Below, piece by piece: positions 7,815 through 17,090 of a DNA stretch of 64,000 nt. The stretch comes from Vogesella urethralis (GTDB lineage: Bacteria > Pseudomonadota > Gammaproteobacteria > Burkholderiales > Chromobacteriaceae). The notes beneath the pieces are model-generated. The model worked only from the letters and a program-made list of their open reading frames with translations, was not told the origin of the DNA and did no database searches. How positions within the stretch are numbered: position 1 is the stretch's first letter; the number at the start of each line of letters is the position of its first letter. The stretch spans positions 248,001-312,000 of the forward strand of contig NZ_VMDW02000099.1 in NCBI RefSeq assembly GCF_007644045.2, given 5' to 3'. Position numbers and translations under genes: made by a program.

Positions 7815-9014
7815 TTACACAAGCCAGCCGTCCGGTACCCGGCCAAAGCGCAATTGCGGCGTGCCGTGCCAGTCGGCGCACTGTTGCAAGGCCTTGCCGA
7901 TGTCTTGCTGCAGGCGCTTGCCCGGCTTGATGCCCGGCTCCAGGTACAGCGCCTTCACCTCGAACACGCCCTGGGCACGGTGCGCCTTGGCGTCCAGCCG
8001 CCCCACCAGTTGGCCGCGTACCAACAGCGGCAGCACGAAGTAGCCGTACTGGCGCTTGGGCGCCGGGGTATAGCACTCGATGCGGTAGTCGAAGCCGAAC
8101 AGCTGGCTGGCGCGCGCGCGGTGCCACACCACCGGGTCGAACGGCGACAGCACGCTGCAGGCGCTGGCTTTCAGCTGGCCGTCTGCGGCCAACCTTAGCG
8201 CGTCTTGCAGGCTGTGGTGCACGTAGCTGTCGCCCTTCAGCCCTTCTACCTGTACCGGCAGCAGCTCGCCGCTGTCGATCAGCGGCGCCAGCTCGGCGGC
8301 GCTGACCTTGCCGCGCAAGCGGTAGTAGTCGCCCACCCAGCCCGCTTGTACCAGGCCCAGTGCACGGCAGCTGGCGCGGATCATGTCGTGGCGGGCGGCA
8401 GCCGGCGTGGGCAGATGCTGCGCGTCGTCCCAGTGCGGCAGCACGCGCTCGGCCAGGTCGTACACGCGCTGGAAGTTTTCACGTTCACGCACCATCAGCT
8501 GGCCGCTGGTGAACAGTACCTCCAGGTGACGTTTTTCCGGTTTCCAGTCCCACCAGCCATTGCCCTTGCTGCCCTGGCGCGCAAAGTCGCGCGAGCGCAC
8601 CGGGCCGTGCTGGCGGATGTGCGCCAGCATCCGTTCTATCTCGGCGTGGTGCTGCTGCATCCAGCGTACCGAGTACTTCCAGCTCATGGCCGCCGGGTCC
8701 AGCATGCGGTGGCGCAGCAGGCGGTAGTCTTCCACCGGTACGAAACAGGCTTCGTGCGCCCAGTATTCGAACAGCGCGCCGTCGGCCAGCAGGCCGTCCA
8801 GCCAGGCCGGGTCGTAGTGGCCCAGGCGGCTGTACAGCACCAGGTAAGGGCTGCGTGCCACCACGCTGATGGTGTCGATCTGCAGCAGCGCCATGCGGCG
8901 GATGGCGGCCAGTACGTCGTCGCGGGTGGCCTTGCGGCGTGGCGGGGTGAGCAGGCCCTGCGCGGCGAGGTGCAGCGCGCGGGCGTCGGCAAGCGACAGG
9001 TGGGGAATGGTCAT
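7815..9014 (-). CDS. Winged-helix DNA glycosylase, YcaQ/AlkX family
   Basis: A 399-residue protein of the HTH_42 family, whose E. coli member YcaQ (AlkX) unhooks interstrand crosslinks and removes N7-alkyl purines. Catalytic family members carry a QxD motif in the first winged helix; here it is Gln45-Ile-Asp47 in LLQIDTISVV. This is followed by the conserved ARSPYLVLYSRLG and FEYWAHEACFVP segments. The start at 9014 matches the family N-terminus (LSLADARALHLAAQGL); an extension to 9140 is open but atypical. No strong ribosome site is visible. The gene stands alone. Confidence 0.88.
   Translation of the reverse strand: MTIPHLSLADARALHLAAQGLLTPPRRKATRDDVLAAIRRMALLQIDTISVVARSPYLVLYSRLGHYDPAWLDGLLADGALFEYWAHEACFVPVEDYRLLRHRMLDPAAMSWKYSVRWMQQHHAEIERMLAHIRQHGPVRSRDFARQGSKGNGWWDWKPEKRHLEVLFTSGQLMVRERENFQRVYDLAERVLPHWDDAQHLPTPAAARHDMIRASCRALGLVQAGWVGDYYRLRGKVSAAELAPLIDSGELLPVQVEGLKGDSYVHHSLQDALRLAADGQLKASACSVLSPFDPVVWHRARASQLFGFDYRIECYTPAPKRQYGYFVLPLLVRGQLVGRLDAKAHRAQGVFEVKALYLEPGIKPGKRLQQDIGKALQQCADWHGTPQLRFGRVPDGWLV
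8184..8196 (-). repeat. AAGGTTGGCCGCA repeat, exact copy (coding)
   Basis: Exact 13-bp word in the minus-strand sense, inside the YcaQ-like gene. Confidence 0.8.
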
Positions 9015-9291
9015 GGCAATAAAATGACAGCGTGAACAGTGTGTACAGCATAGCCGTTCGCCAGCCGGCGCGGGCTGCGGGTAGAATGCCGGCGGCCCTG
9101 TCTTCACGGGCAGTTTCCCGCATGGCATGCTTTGTGTCATGGTGCGGATGCGGCAGCTGCGTGGCTGTCGTGTCTTTGTTCTTTAGGCGACGCGGTGCCG
9201 GCGAAGGATGTCGGCGCGTGACGCAATGTGGGCCTGTGGCCCGTAAACCTGAACCGTAGCGGCCACCCCGCAACGGCAAGGAGCGATCTTT

Positions 9292-11157
9292 ATGTTGTTT
9301 TCCTGGTTTGAACGCCGGGTAGATGCCTACCCGGATACCCCGCCCCCGCAACCCCCGAAGGGGTTTTTCCCGTTTGTCTGGTCGGCCACCGCCGGCATGC
9401 GCGGCCTGATCCTGGCCATGGCGCTGCTGACGGCGGCGATCGGTGCCTTTGAAGCGCTGCTGTTTTCCATGCTGGGCTCCATCGTGGACTGGCTCAGTCA
9501 CGTGCCGCCGGCGCAGCTGTGGGACAAGGAGCGCGACAACCTGCTGCTCTTGGGCGCCATCCTGCTGGCCAGCCCGCTGCTGATCGCGCTGCAGGCCATG
9601 GCCAAGTACCAGGGCCTGTTCGGCAACTTCCCGATGCGCCTGCGCTGGCATTTTCACCGCCACCTGCTGAACCAGAGCATGGCGTTTTATCAGGACGAGT
9701 TTGCCGGCCGCGTGTCGGCCAAGGTGATGCAGACCGCGCTGGCGGTGCGCGACACGGTGCTGATCATCACCGACATCATGGTGTTCGTGGTGATCTACTT
9801 CATCACCATGGTGGCGGTGGTGGGCAGCTTCGACGCGGTGCTGCTGTGGCCGTTCCTGGCCTGGCTGGCGCTGTACGTGCTGACGCTGCGCTTCTTCGTG
9901 CCGCGCCTGGGCAAGGCTGCCAGCGAGCAGGCCGACGCGCGCAGCCTGATGACCGGGCGTATCACCGACGCCTACACCAATATCGCCACCGTCAAACTGT
10001 TCTCGCAGGGTAACCACGAGGCACGCTTTGCCAAGGGCGCGATGCAGGAGTTCATGCACACCGCCTATCGCCAGATGCGGCTGGTGAGCGGCTTCGAGAT
10101 CGTCAACCACATCCTCAGCATGGGCCTGATTGCCAGTACCGCCGGCGCCACGCTGTGGCTGTGGAGCCGCGGCGAAGTGGGCGTAGGGGCAGTCGCCGCC
10201 GCCACCGCCATGGCGCTGCGCCTGAACGGCGTGTCGCACTGGATCATGTGGGAGATGTCCAGCCTGTTCGAGAATATCGGCACCGTGCAGGACGGCATTA
10301 CCACGCTGTCGCGCCCGATTGCCATCCACGACGCGCCGGACGCGCGCCCGCTGCAGGTTGGCCGCGGCGAGCTGCGTTTCGACAACGTGCGCTTCAGCTA
10401 CGGCGGCGAAAAAGTGGTGATCGACGGCCTGAACCTCACCATCCGCCCTGGCGAGAAAATCGGCCTGGTTGGCCGCAGCGGCGCCGGCAAGTCCACCATC
10501 GTCAACCTGCTGCTGCGGTTTTACGAGCTGGAAAGCGGCCGCATCCTGATTGATGGTCAGGACATCCGCCAGGTGACGCAGGACAGCCTGCGCGCGCAGG
10601 TGGGCATGGTGACGCAGGACACCTCGCTGCTGCACCGCTCGGTGCGCGACAACCTGTGTTACGGCCGCATGGACGCCAGCGACGCCGACATGATCGCGGC
10701 AGCGCAGAAGGCCGAGGCGCACGAGTTCATCCTGCAGCTGACCGACCCCAAGGGCCGCACCGGCTACGACGCCCACGTCGGCGAGCGCGGCGTCAAGCTG
10801 TCCGGCGGCCAGCGCCAGCGCGTGGCCATCGCCCGCGTGATGCTGAAGGACGCGCCTATCCTGCTGCTGGACGAAGCCACCAGTGCGCTGGACTCGGAAG
10901 TAGAAGCCGCCATCCAGAGCAGCCTGTACCGGCTGATGGAAGGCAAGACCGTGGTGGCCATCGCCCACCGCCTGTCCACCATCGCTGCGATGGACCGGCT
11001 GATCGTGCTGGACAAGGGCCGGGTGGTGGAAGAGGGTAGCCACGAGCAGCTGCTGGCCAGGGGCGGCCTGTACGCCCGGCTGTGGGCGCACCAGAGCGGT
11101 GGTTTCCTGGGCGAGGAGATCGACCCCGACGAAGAGGCCGCGCTGGCGGCCGGCTAA
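9292..11157 (+). CDS. ABC exporter, fused permease and ATPase
   Basis: A 621-residue half-transporter of the MsbA/ATM type that works as a homodimer in the inner membrane. An unusual Pro-rich N-terminus (PDTPPPQPPKGF) precedes about six transmembrane helices (residues 35-320). The nucleotide-binding domain has Walker A GRSGAGKST, the signature LSGGQRQRVAIAR, Walker B ILLLDEATSALD and the H-loop IAHRLST. AAGGAG at 9279-9284 sits eight bases before the ATG. Substrate cannot be told from sequence; lipid or drug export is usual for this class. A repeat word and a strong terminator follow the stop, so it is likely monocistronic. Confidence 0.93.
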   Translation: MLFSWFERRVDAYPDTPPPQPPKGFFPFVWSATAGMRGLILAMALLTAAIGAFEALLFSMLGSIVDWLSHVPPAQLWDKERDNLLLLGAILLASPLLIALQAMAKYQGLFGNFPMRLRWHFHRHLLNQSMAFYQDEFAGRVSAKVMQTALAVRDTVLIITDIMVFVVIYFITMVAVVGSFDAVLLWPFLAWLALYVLTLRFFVPRLGKAASEQADARSLMTGRITDAYTNIATVKLFSQGNHEARFAKGAMQEFMHTAYRQMRLVSGFEIVNHILSMGLIASTAGATLWLWSRGEVGVGAVAAATAMALRLNGVSHWIMWEMSSLFENIGTVQDGITTLSRPIAIHDAPDARPLQVGRGELRFDNVRFSYGGEKVVIDGLNLTIRPGEKIGLVGRSGAGKSTIVNLLLRFYELESGRILIDGQDIRQVTQDSLRAQVGMVTQDTSLLHRSVRDNLCYGRMDASDADMIAAAQKAEAHEFILQLTDPKGRTGYDAHVGERGVKLSGGQRQRVAIARVMLKDAPILLLDEATSALDSEVEAAIQSSLYRLMEGKTVVAIAHRLSTIAAMDRLIVLDKGRVVEEGSHEQLLARGGLYARLWAHQSGGFLGEEIDPDEEAALAAG

Positions 11158-11168
11158 GGTTGGCCGCA
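11156..11168 (+). repeat. AAGGTTGGCCGCA repeat, exact copy
   Basis: Exact copy; its first two bases are the end of the ABC exporter stop codon, as with ppc. The terminator follows ten bases later. Confidence 0.85.
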
Positions 11169-11178
11169 GGCTGACGAC

Positions 11179-11206
11179 AGCCCCCTTCTACGGAAGGGGG
11201 CTTTTT
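11179..11206 (+). terminator. Terminator after the ABC exporter
   Basis: Perfect nine-base arms AGCCCCCTT and AAGGGGGCT around a six-base loop, followed by a T-rich stretch. Confidence 0.88.
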
Positions 11207-11475
11207 CTTGCGGCGGGTGTGGCGCAATAAAGTAGTGATAGCACTACGCCTTGCTATCGATCAGCCAGCCGTTTGCGATCTTTACGCAACAAAAAGGCGT
11301 GACGCATCCCTAAATTGTGATGGTGTTTGCGTTAAAACAGACAGGGTTGTACCTCATTGACTACAGCTGCGCGATAATGCCGCAGCCCCCTCAGGGCGGC
11401 CTACCAGACCCGCCCGGCCTTCGGGAAGGGGGCGGGTTTTGTCGGCTGCTCTGCCCAACTCATGACGAGGTAGAC
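11207..11475 (+). promoter_or_regulatory. pckG upstream region with structured leader
   Basis: This non-coding stretch precedes pckG. At 11232-11247 there is an inverted repeat GTAGTG-ATAG-CACTAC that could be an operator. At 11408-11437 an 8-bp stem (ACCCGCCC with GGGCGGGT) is followed by TTTTG, which resembles an intrinsic terminator 35 bases before the ATG. An upstream GCCCCCT (11385-11391) can pair instead with AGGGGGC (11427-11433), which would break that stem. This is the layout of an attenuator, but no experiment is implied. GACGAGG before the ATG is the ribosome site. Confidence 0.5.
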
Positions 11476-13299
11476 ATGACCCTGCAAGCCCCAAGCTTTG
11501 TTCGCCACCAGAAACTGATCGACTGGGTAGCCGAAGTGGCCGCCCTCACCAAACCGGCTGCCATCCACTGGGTAGACGGCTCCGAAGCGGAAAACCAGCA
11601 GCTGCTGGCCAAGATGGTGGCCGCCGGCACCCTGACCGCGCTGAACCCGGAAAAACGCCCCAACTCCTACGCCGCCTTCTCCGACCCGTCCGACGTGGCC
11701 CGGGTGGAAGACCGCACCTTTGTGTGCAGCGCCCGCCGCGAAGACGCCGGCCCCAACAACAACTGGATGGACCCGGCCGAAATGCGCAGCACGCTGCACG
11801 GCCTGTTCGACGGCTGCATGGCCGGCCGCACCCTGTACGTGATTCCGTTCAGCATGGGCCCGCTGGGCTCGCCGATTGCGCATGTGGGCATCGAGCTGAC
11901 CGACTCGCCGTACGTGGTGGCCTCGATGCGCATCATGACCCGCATGGGCCGCAATGTGTACGAAGTGTTGGGCGAAGACGGCCCGTTCGTGCCCTGCGTG
12001 CACTCGGTGGGTGCACCGTTGGCCGCAGGCGAGGCCGACAAGCCGTGGCCGTGCAACCCGGACACCAAGTACATCGTGCATTACCCGGAAACCCGCGAGA
12101 TCTGGTCGTATGGTTCCGGTTACGGCGGCAACGCGCTGCTGGGCAAAAAGTGCTTCGCGCTGCGCATTGCCTCCACCATGGGCCGCGACCAGGGCTGGCT
12201 GGCCGAACACATGCTGATCCTGGGTGTGGAAAGCCCGCAAGGCGACAAGCGCTACGTGGCCGCCGCCTTCCCCAGCGCCTGTGGCAAGACCAACTTCGCG
12301 ATGCTGATTCCGCCGAAAACCTACGACGGCTGGAAAGTCACCACCGTGGGCGACGACATCGCCTGGATCAAGCCGGGTGCCGATGGCCAGCTGTACGCCA
12401 TCAACCCGGAAAACGGCTACTTCGGCGTGGCGCCGGGGACCTCGGTGAAATCCAACCCCAACGCCATGGCGATGCTGAACGAAGGCGTGATCTTCACCAA
12501 TGTGGCGCTGACCGACGATGGCGACGTGTGGTGGGAAGGCATGAGCAAGGACGTCCCGGCGCACCTGACCGACTGGCAGGGCAAGGACTGGACGCCGGAG
12601 ATTGCCAAGGAAACCGGCCGCAAGGCCGCGCACCCGAACGCGCGCTTTACCGTGCCGGCGGCCAAGTGCCCGTCGCTGGACCCGGCGTGGAACGACCCGG
12701 CCGGCGTGCCGATCTCGGCCTTCATCTTCGGTGGCCGTCGCTCGTCCACCGTGCCGCTGGTGTTTGAAGCCGCCAGCTGGGAAGACGGCGTGTACATGGC
12801 TGCCACCATGGGTTCGGAAACCACCGCGGCGGCGTTTGGCGCGCAGGGCGTGGTACGCCGCGACCCGTTCGCCATGCTGCCGTTCTGCGGCTACCACATG
12901 GGCGACTACTTCCAGCACTGGCTGGGCATGGCCGACAAGGTGAGCAAGCTGCCGCGCATCTTCTGCGTCAACTGGTTCCGTACCGACGCCGACGGCAAGT
13001 TCATCTGGCCGGGTTTTGGCGACAACATGCGCGTGCTGGAATGGATTGTTGGCCGCGTACAGGGCACCGCCCAGGCCGAAGACAGCCCGCTGGGCAAGGT
13101 GCCGGCCTATGCGCACCTGAACTGGACCGGTCTGGACAGCTTTACCGAGCAGCACTTCCAGCAGCTGATGGTGCTGGACGAGGCCGCCTGGCGTCAGGAA
13201 CTGGCCGCCCACGACGAGTGGTTTGCCAAACTGGCCGACGCCCTGCCGGCCAGCCTGGCCGCCCGCCGCAGCAAGCTGGCGGAGGCGCTGGGGGTGTAA
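11476..13299 (+). CDS. pckG: Phosphoenolpyruvate carboxykinase (GTP)
   Basis: GTP-dependent PEPCK, 607 residues, the usual length of the family. It converts oxaloacetate to PEP for gluconeogenesis. The kinase P-loop is FPSACGKTN with the reactive Cys269, and [13 protein letters not shown] and the N-terminal [18 protein letters not shown] segment are also typical. The start at 11476 has GACGAGG six bases upstream; an in-frame extension to 11317 is not supported. With ppc in the same window the cell can run the PEP-oxaloacetate node both ways, which fits growth on amino acids or acids between chitin meals. Confidence 0.96.
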   Translation: MTLQAPSFVRHQKLIDWVAEVAALTKPAAIHWVDGSEAENQQLLAKMVAAGTLTALNPEKRPNSYAAFSDPSDVARVEDRTFVCSARREDAGPNNNWMDPAEMRSTLHGLFDGCMAGRTLYVIPFSMGPLGSPIAHVGIELTDSPYVVASMRIMTRMGRNVYEVLGEDGPFVPCVHSVGAPLAAGEADKPWPCNPDTKYIVHYPETREIWSYGSGYGGNALLGKKCFALRIASTMGRDQGWLAEHMLILGVESPQGDKRYVAAAFPSACGKTNFAMLIPPKTYDGWKVTTVGDDIAWIKPGADGQLYAINPENGYFGVAPGTSVKSNPNAMAMLNEGVIFTNVALTDDGDVWWEGMSKDVPAHLTDWQGKDWTPEIAKETGRKAAHPNARFTVPAAKCPSLDPAWNDPAGVPISAFIFGGRRSSTVPLVFEAASWEDGVYMAATMGSETTAAAFGAQGVVRRDPFAMLPFCGYHMGDYFQHWLGMADKVSKLPRIFCVNWFRTDADGKFIWPGFGDNMRVLEWIVGRVQGTAQAEDSPLGKVPAYAHLNWTGLDSFTEQHFQQLMVLDEAAWRQELAAHDEWFAKLADALPASLAARRSKLAEALGV

Positions 13300-13320
13300 A
13301 CCCGGTATGTGAGTAAGACA

Positions 13321-13346
13321 AAGCCTGCCGCATGGCAGGCTTTTTT
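13321..13346 (+). terminator. Terminator after pckG
   Basis: AAGCCTGCC-GCA-GGCAGGCTT style stem (13321-13341) followed by a T run. Confidence 0.85.
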
Positions 13347-13355
13347 CATGCTGCT

Positions 13356-13368
13356 TGCGGCCAACCTT
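13356..13368 (-). repeat. AAGGTTGGCCGCA repeat, exact copy
   Basis: Exact copy on the minus strand, between the pckG terminator and the stop of the convergent qor gene. A second, weaker copy (CTTGGCCGCA) follows in the opposite sense at about 13373-13382. Confidence 0.85.
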
Positions 13369-13388
13369 GCCGGCTTGGCCGCATCTTA

Positions 13389-14363
13389 TTACGGCAGCAG
13401 GATCAGCGAGCCGGTAGTGCGGCGCGCTTCCAGGTCGCGGTGCGCTTGCGCGGCGTCGGCCAGCGCGTAGCGCGCCGACGGCTGCACCTTCACCGTGCCG
13501 TTGGTCACTTGCTCGAACACCGCGCCGGCCAGCGCTTCCAGCTCGGCGCGGGTGGCAATGTAGTCGTGCAGGCGCGGGCGGGTGAAGAACAGCGAGCCTT
13601 TCTGCGCCAGCAGCAGCGGCGAAAAGTCCGGCACCGCCCCGCTGGCGTTGCCGAAGCTGACCAGCATGCCGCGCGGCGCCAGGCTGTTCAGCGACATCTC
13701 GAAGGTATCCTTGCCGACACTGTCGTACACCACCGGCACGCCAGCGCCGCCGGTCAGTTCGCGCACGCGTGCCGGCACGTCTTCTTCGCGGTAGTTGATG
13801 ACGTGGGCGCAGCCCAGTGCGCGCGCCAGCACGGCTTTGTCAGCGCTGCCAACGGTGCCGATCACCGTCACACCCAGCGCCGACAGCCATTGCACGGCAA
13901 TCTGGCCCACGCCGCCGGCAGCAGCGTGCCACAGCACGGTCTGGCCCGGTTGTACACGGTAGGTATGCAGGATCAGGTAGGCCACGGTCATGCCCTGCAG
14001 CATCAGGCAGGCGGCGGTGTCGTCGCTGACGCTGTCCGGCAGTTTCACCAGGTGTTGCGCCGGTATCACGCGCTGCTGGCTGTAGGCACCCAGCGGGCCA
14101 CCAGCGTAGGCGACGCGGTCGCCCACGGCTACGTGGCCGACGCCTTCGCCCACCGCCAGCACCACGCCGGCGGCTTCGCTACCCAGGCCGGATGGCAGCG
14201 GTAGCGGGTACAGGCCGCTACGATGATAGGTGTCGATGAAGTTGACGCCGATGGCAGTGTGTCGCAACAGCACCTCGCCGGAGCCCGGCTGGCCCGGTTC
14301 GACATGCTCGGTTTGCAATACGTCCGGGCCGCCGCTAATGTCAAAACGTACGCGCAGGCTCAT
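13389..14363 (-). CDS. qorA: NADPH:quinone oxidoreductase
   Basis: A 324-residue zinc-independent medium-chain dehydrogenase/reductase of the QOR type. The N-terminal GroES-like domain carries GVNFIDTYHRSGLYP and GSEAAGVV. The Rossmann NADP-binding domain carries AAAGGVGQIAVQWLSALG. Structural-zinc cysteines of the alcohol dehydrogenases are absent, as expected. Predicted to reduce quinones in the cytoplasm by one electron. The gene is convergent with pckG and divergent from the H-NOX operon. Confidence 0.92.
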   Translation of the reverse strand: MSLRVRFDISGGPDVLQTEHVEPGQPGSGEVLLRHTAIGVNFIDTYHRSGLYPLPLPSGLGSEAAGVVLAVGEGVGHVAVGDRVAYAGGPLGAYSQQRVIPAQHLVKLPDSVSDDTAACLMLQGMTVAYLILHTYRVQPGQTVLWHAAAGGVGQIAVQWLSALGVTVIGTVGSADKAVLARALGCAHVINYREEDVPARVRELTGGAGVPVVYDSVGKDTFEMSLNSLAPRGMLVSFGNASGAVPDFSPLLLAQKGSLFFTRPRLHDYIATRAELEALAGAVFEQVTNGTVKVQPSARYALADAAQAHRDLEARRTTGSLILLP

Positions 14364-14512
14364 GATCTTCCTTATCGAATGTTTTGGGTTTGAATGCTGG
14401 GCTTTCTATCAAGTTGGCCGCAGGTGGCGTGTACCAACGTGGCGATAGTGCACCAAAGCATCGTCAGGCAGGATAAACAGATTGTTCAGTGCGGCGCCTG
14501 AAAGGGGGGCAT

Positions 14513-15058
14513 ATGAAGGGTGTAGTGTTTACCGAATTTCTTGGCCTGGTGGAGCAGAAGTTTTCTGCCGACATGGTGGACGACATCATCGACGATGCCG
14601 ACCTGCCGCACGGCGGGGCCTATACCGCGGTGGGGACCTATCCGTTTCCGGAGATGGTCAGCCTGATCGTAGCGCTGTCCAAGCGTAGCGGTATCGAGGT
14701 GCCGGTGCTGATCCACGCCTTCGGCCAGTACCTGTTTGGCCGCTTCTTCGTGCTGTACCCCGCTTTCATCAACGCTTGCGACAGCACTATCCAGCTGGTC
14801 AGCCACATCGAGCAGGTTATCCATACCGAAGTGCGCAAGCTGTACCCGGACGCCGAGTTGCCGTCGTTCGACGTCGAGGCGCATACCGCGCAGCGCCTGG
14901 TGGTGGTGTACCGTTCGCCGCGTTGCCTGGCCGACCTGGCGGTGGGGCTGATCGATGGCGCCATTGCGCATTATGGCGAGCAAGGGCGTGTCAGCCTGCT
15001 GCGCGAGCCACTGGACGCCGATGGCAAGGTGGTGCGTTTTGTGCTGGAAAAAACATGA
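14513..15058 (+). CDS. H-NOX heme nitric-oxide sensor
   Basis: A 181-residue stand-alone H-NOX (heme NO/O2 binding) domain. The proximal heme ligand aligns to His104 in VIHTEVRKLYP, and the heme-propionate motif Y-x-S-x-R is present as Tyr133-Arg-Ser135-Pro-Arg137. These positions match the family numbering closely. The first residues, MKGVVFTEFLGLVEQKF, are typical of the bacterial NO-binding class. The start at 14513 follows AAGGGGGG. The stop overlaps the start of the hybrid kinase gene (ATGA at 15055-15058), so the sensor and its kinase are made together. Such H-NOX proteins usually inhibit their partner kinase when NO is bound. Confidence 0.95.
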   Translation: MKGVVFTEFLGLVEQKFSADMVDDIIDDADLPHGGAYTAVGTYPFPEMVSLIVALSKRSGIEVPVLIHAFGQYLFGRFFVLYPAFINACDSTIQLVSHIEQVIHTEVRKLYPDAELPSFDVEAHTAQRLVVVYRSPRCLADLAVGLIDGAIAHYGEQGRVSLLREPLDADGKVVRFVLEKT

Positions 15059-16422
15059 GCGACGAAGACATCATCCCGCGTCTGGAAAAGCGGTTGGCGC
15101 GGGAAAAGCTGGCGCGGCAGGAAGCCGAACGCCTGCTGGAAGCCAAAAGCCTGGAACTGTATACCGCCAACTGCGAGCTGGCCGACGCGGCCAGGGTGCT
15201 GGAAGACAAGGTGGCCGAGCGTACGCTGGAGCTGAGCCAGGCGCTGGCATTGGCCGAAGCCGGCGTGCGGGCCAAGACCGAGTTTCTGGCGGTGATGAGT
15301 CACGAGCTGCGCACGCCGATGAACGGGGTGATGGGCATGGCCGAACTGTTGGCCGCCACGCCGTTGTCGGCGGCCCAGCGCGACCTGCTGCACACGCTGC
15401 AGGAAAGTGCCGAAGCGCAGATGGTGCTGATCAAGGACATTCTGGACCTGTCGGCCATCGAGAACGGCAACCTTTCCCTGCGCCACGACGAGGTGGACAT
15501 GCTGGCGCTGCTGGATGGCCTGGCGGCGCAATACCGTACCCGCGCCAATGCCAAGGGGCTTAGCCTGTGGCTGGACCGGCCGGAGGCGCTGCCGTGGCTG
15601 CGTGGTGACGCCGACCGCCTCCGCCAGGTGCTGGGCAACCTGTTGTCCAACGCGCTGAAGTTCACCGAGGAAGGCCAGATCAGCGTGCTGGTGTCGTTGC
15701 AGAAACAGCCGGATGGCCGGGCGAGCTGGCAGATTGCCGTGCGCGACACCGGCATCGGCATGAGCCAGCAACAGCTTGACCGCTTGTTCAAGGCCTTCGA
15801 GATGGCTGACAGCTCGCCCACCCGTCGCCATGGCGGTACCGGCGTGGGGCTGGCCATCAGCCGGCGGCTGGCGCTGGCGATGAACGGCGACATCCTGGTG
15901 GAAAGCCAGCCCGGCGACGGCAGCTGTTTTACCTTCCGCTGGCTGGCCGAGACCGTGGCGCCGCCGGTGCAGCTGCGCAGTGGTGAGCGCGAGATCGAGC
16001 TGCCGGGGCCGGCGCGCGAGTTGCGCGTGCTGGTTGCCGAAGACAACCCCATCAACCAGAAACTGATCGTGAAGATGCTGCAACGCCTGGGTTTGAACAC
16101 CATTGCCGTCGCCGACGATGGCGAACAGGCGCTAGGCGTGATGCAGCAAGGCTGCATCGACTTGGTGCTGATGGACATGCAGATGCCGAACATGAGCGGC
16201 GTGGACGCCACGCTGGCGATACGTGGCCAGGATCTGCCTGCCCAGCCCGACATCGTGGCGCTGACCGCCAACGCTTTCGAGGAAGACCGCCAGACCTGCC
16301 TGGGTGCCGGCATGGACGACTTCCTCACCAAACCGATTCGACTGGACCTGCTGGCCAGCGTGCTGTGCCACGCTGCCCGTGGCGACTACGCCGTGCAGCG
16401 CGACAGCCGGCAGCCGGCCTGA
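15055..16422 (+). CDS. Hybrid histidine kinase partner of H-NOX
   Basis: A 455-residue cytoplasmic hybrid sensor kinase. A long coiled coil (about 5-70, KRLAREKLARQEAERLLEAK) is followed by the dimerisation domain with phospho-acceptor His83 in VMSHELRTPMNG. The ATPase domain (N-box NLLSNALKFTEEG, G-boxes DTGIGMS and GGTGVGLAIS) comes next. The C-terminal receiver domain has the phospho-acceptor Asp374 in LVLMDMQMPNMSG. There are no membrane segments, so input must come from a soluble partner, the H-NOX protein. No phosphotransfer protein or output regulator is adjacent; the relay must continue elsewhere. The architecture matches H-NOX-associated kinases of Vibrio and Shewanella. Confidence 0.93.
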   Translation: MSDEDIIPRLEKRLAREKLARQEAERLLEAKSLELYTANCELADAARVLEDKVAERTLELSQALALAEAGVRAKTEFLAVMSHELRTPMNGVMGMAELLAATPLSAAQRDLLHTLQESAEAQMVLIKDILDLSAIENGNLSLRHDEVDMLALLDGLAAQYRTRANAKGLSLWLDRPEALPWLRGDADRLRQVLGNLLSNALKFTEEGQISVLVSLQKQPDGRASWQIAVRDTGIGMSQQQLDRLFKAFEMADSSPTRRHGGTGVGLAISRRLALAMNGDILVESQPGDGSCFTFRWLAETVAPPVQLRSGEREIELPGPARELRVLVAEDNPINQKLIVKMLQRLGLNTIAVADDGEQALGVMQQGCIDLVLMDMQMPNMSGVDATLAIRGQDLPAQPDIVALTANAFEEDRQTCLGAGMDDFLTKPIRLDLLASVLCHAARGDYAVQRDSRQPA

Positions 16423-16427
16423 GCCAT

Positions 16428-17009
16428 TCAGGGCCGGGCCGGAACCTGGCCTGTGATCGCCAGCAGGCCGGGCAGGCATTGCGGCCAACCTTGCAGCCGG
16501 TGATCGTCGCCGTTCAATACCGTGGTGGCCGCGCCGCGGTAGTAGCGTACCGCCTGGCGCCAGTCCAGCACTTCGTCTGCCGTTCCCAGCACCAGCCAGT
16601 AGTTGGCCGCCGTCAGCCGCGGCGGCCGCAGCGCCAGCAGTTCGTCCATGTGGTGCCAGCCCAGCGTGTAGTGCTCGCCGGTGTACGGGTTGTGCAGCGG
16701 GCCGATGAAGCGCGCCAGGTCGTCTTCCGGGCGGATGGCGGGGTTGATCAGCACCGCCGGCAGGGCAAAGCGTTCTGCCAACCAGGTGGCGTAATAGCCG
16801 CCCAGCGAGCTGCCGATCAGCACCACCGGCCGCTGGAAGCCGGTCAGATACTGCGTCATCTGCGCCATGGCCTGCGCCGGGTAGGGCGATAGCTGCGGGC
16901 TGTCGAAGGTGGCCTCTGGTGCGATGGCGTGCAGGTAGGCGCGGGTTTCCTGCGCTTTCAGCGATTGCGGGCCGGACTGGAAGCCGTGCAGGTACAGGTA
17001 GTGGGTCAT
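16428..17009 (-). CDS. YqiA/YcfP family alpha/beta hydrolase
   Basis: A 193-residue single-domain alpha/beta hydrolase of the UPF0227 type, putative esterase. The oxyanion-hole region is YLYLHGFQSGPQS, and the nucleophile elbow is GSSLGGYYA, with the catalytic Ser in VLIGSSLGG. The late GTADEVLDW Asp and the GDDHRLQG His complete the likely triad. Start 17009 gives the family N-terminus MTHYLYLHGF; the eight-residue extension to 17033 is unlikely. The stop lies six bases from the stop of the convergent hybrid kinase gene. An exact repeat word lies in its 3' end. Confidence 0.88.
   Translation of the reverse strand: MTHYLYLHGFQSGPQSLKAQETRAYLHAIAPEATFDSPQLSPYPAQAMAQMTQYLTGFQRPVVLIGSSLGGYYATWLAERFALPAVLINPAIRPEDDLARFIGPLHNPYTGEHYTLGWHHMDELLALRPPRLTAANYWLVLGTADEVLDWRQAVRYYRGAATTVLNGDDHRLQGWPQCLPGLLAITGQVPARP
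16480..16492 (-). repeat. AAGGTTGGCCGCA repeat, exact copy (coding)
   Basis: Exact copy in the minus-strand sense within the last 70 bases of the YqiA-like gene. Confidence 0.8.
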
Positions 17010-17090
17010 GGCGATGGCCTTCAAATGAAACACGCCGTCAGCATAGCGGTGCCGGACGGCGCGTCAAGGCGGGCGGGGCGGTGGCGGGGG

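Noticed and set aside
9032-9259. A 75-codon plus-strand frame upstream of the ABC exporter
   Set aside because: No ribosome site, Arg/Cys/Val-rich random composition, and it overlaps the promoter region of the divergent YcaQ-like gene.
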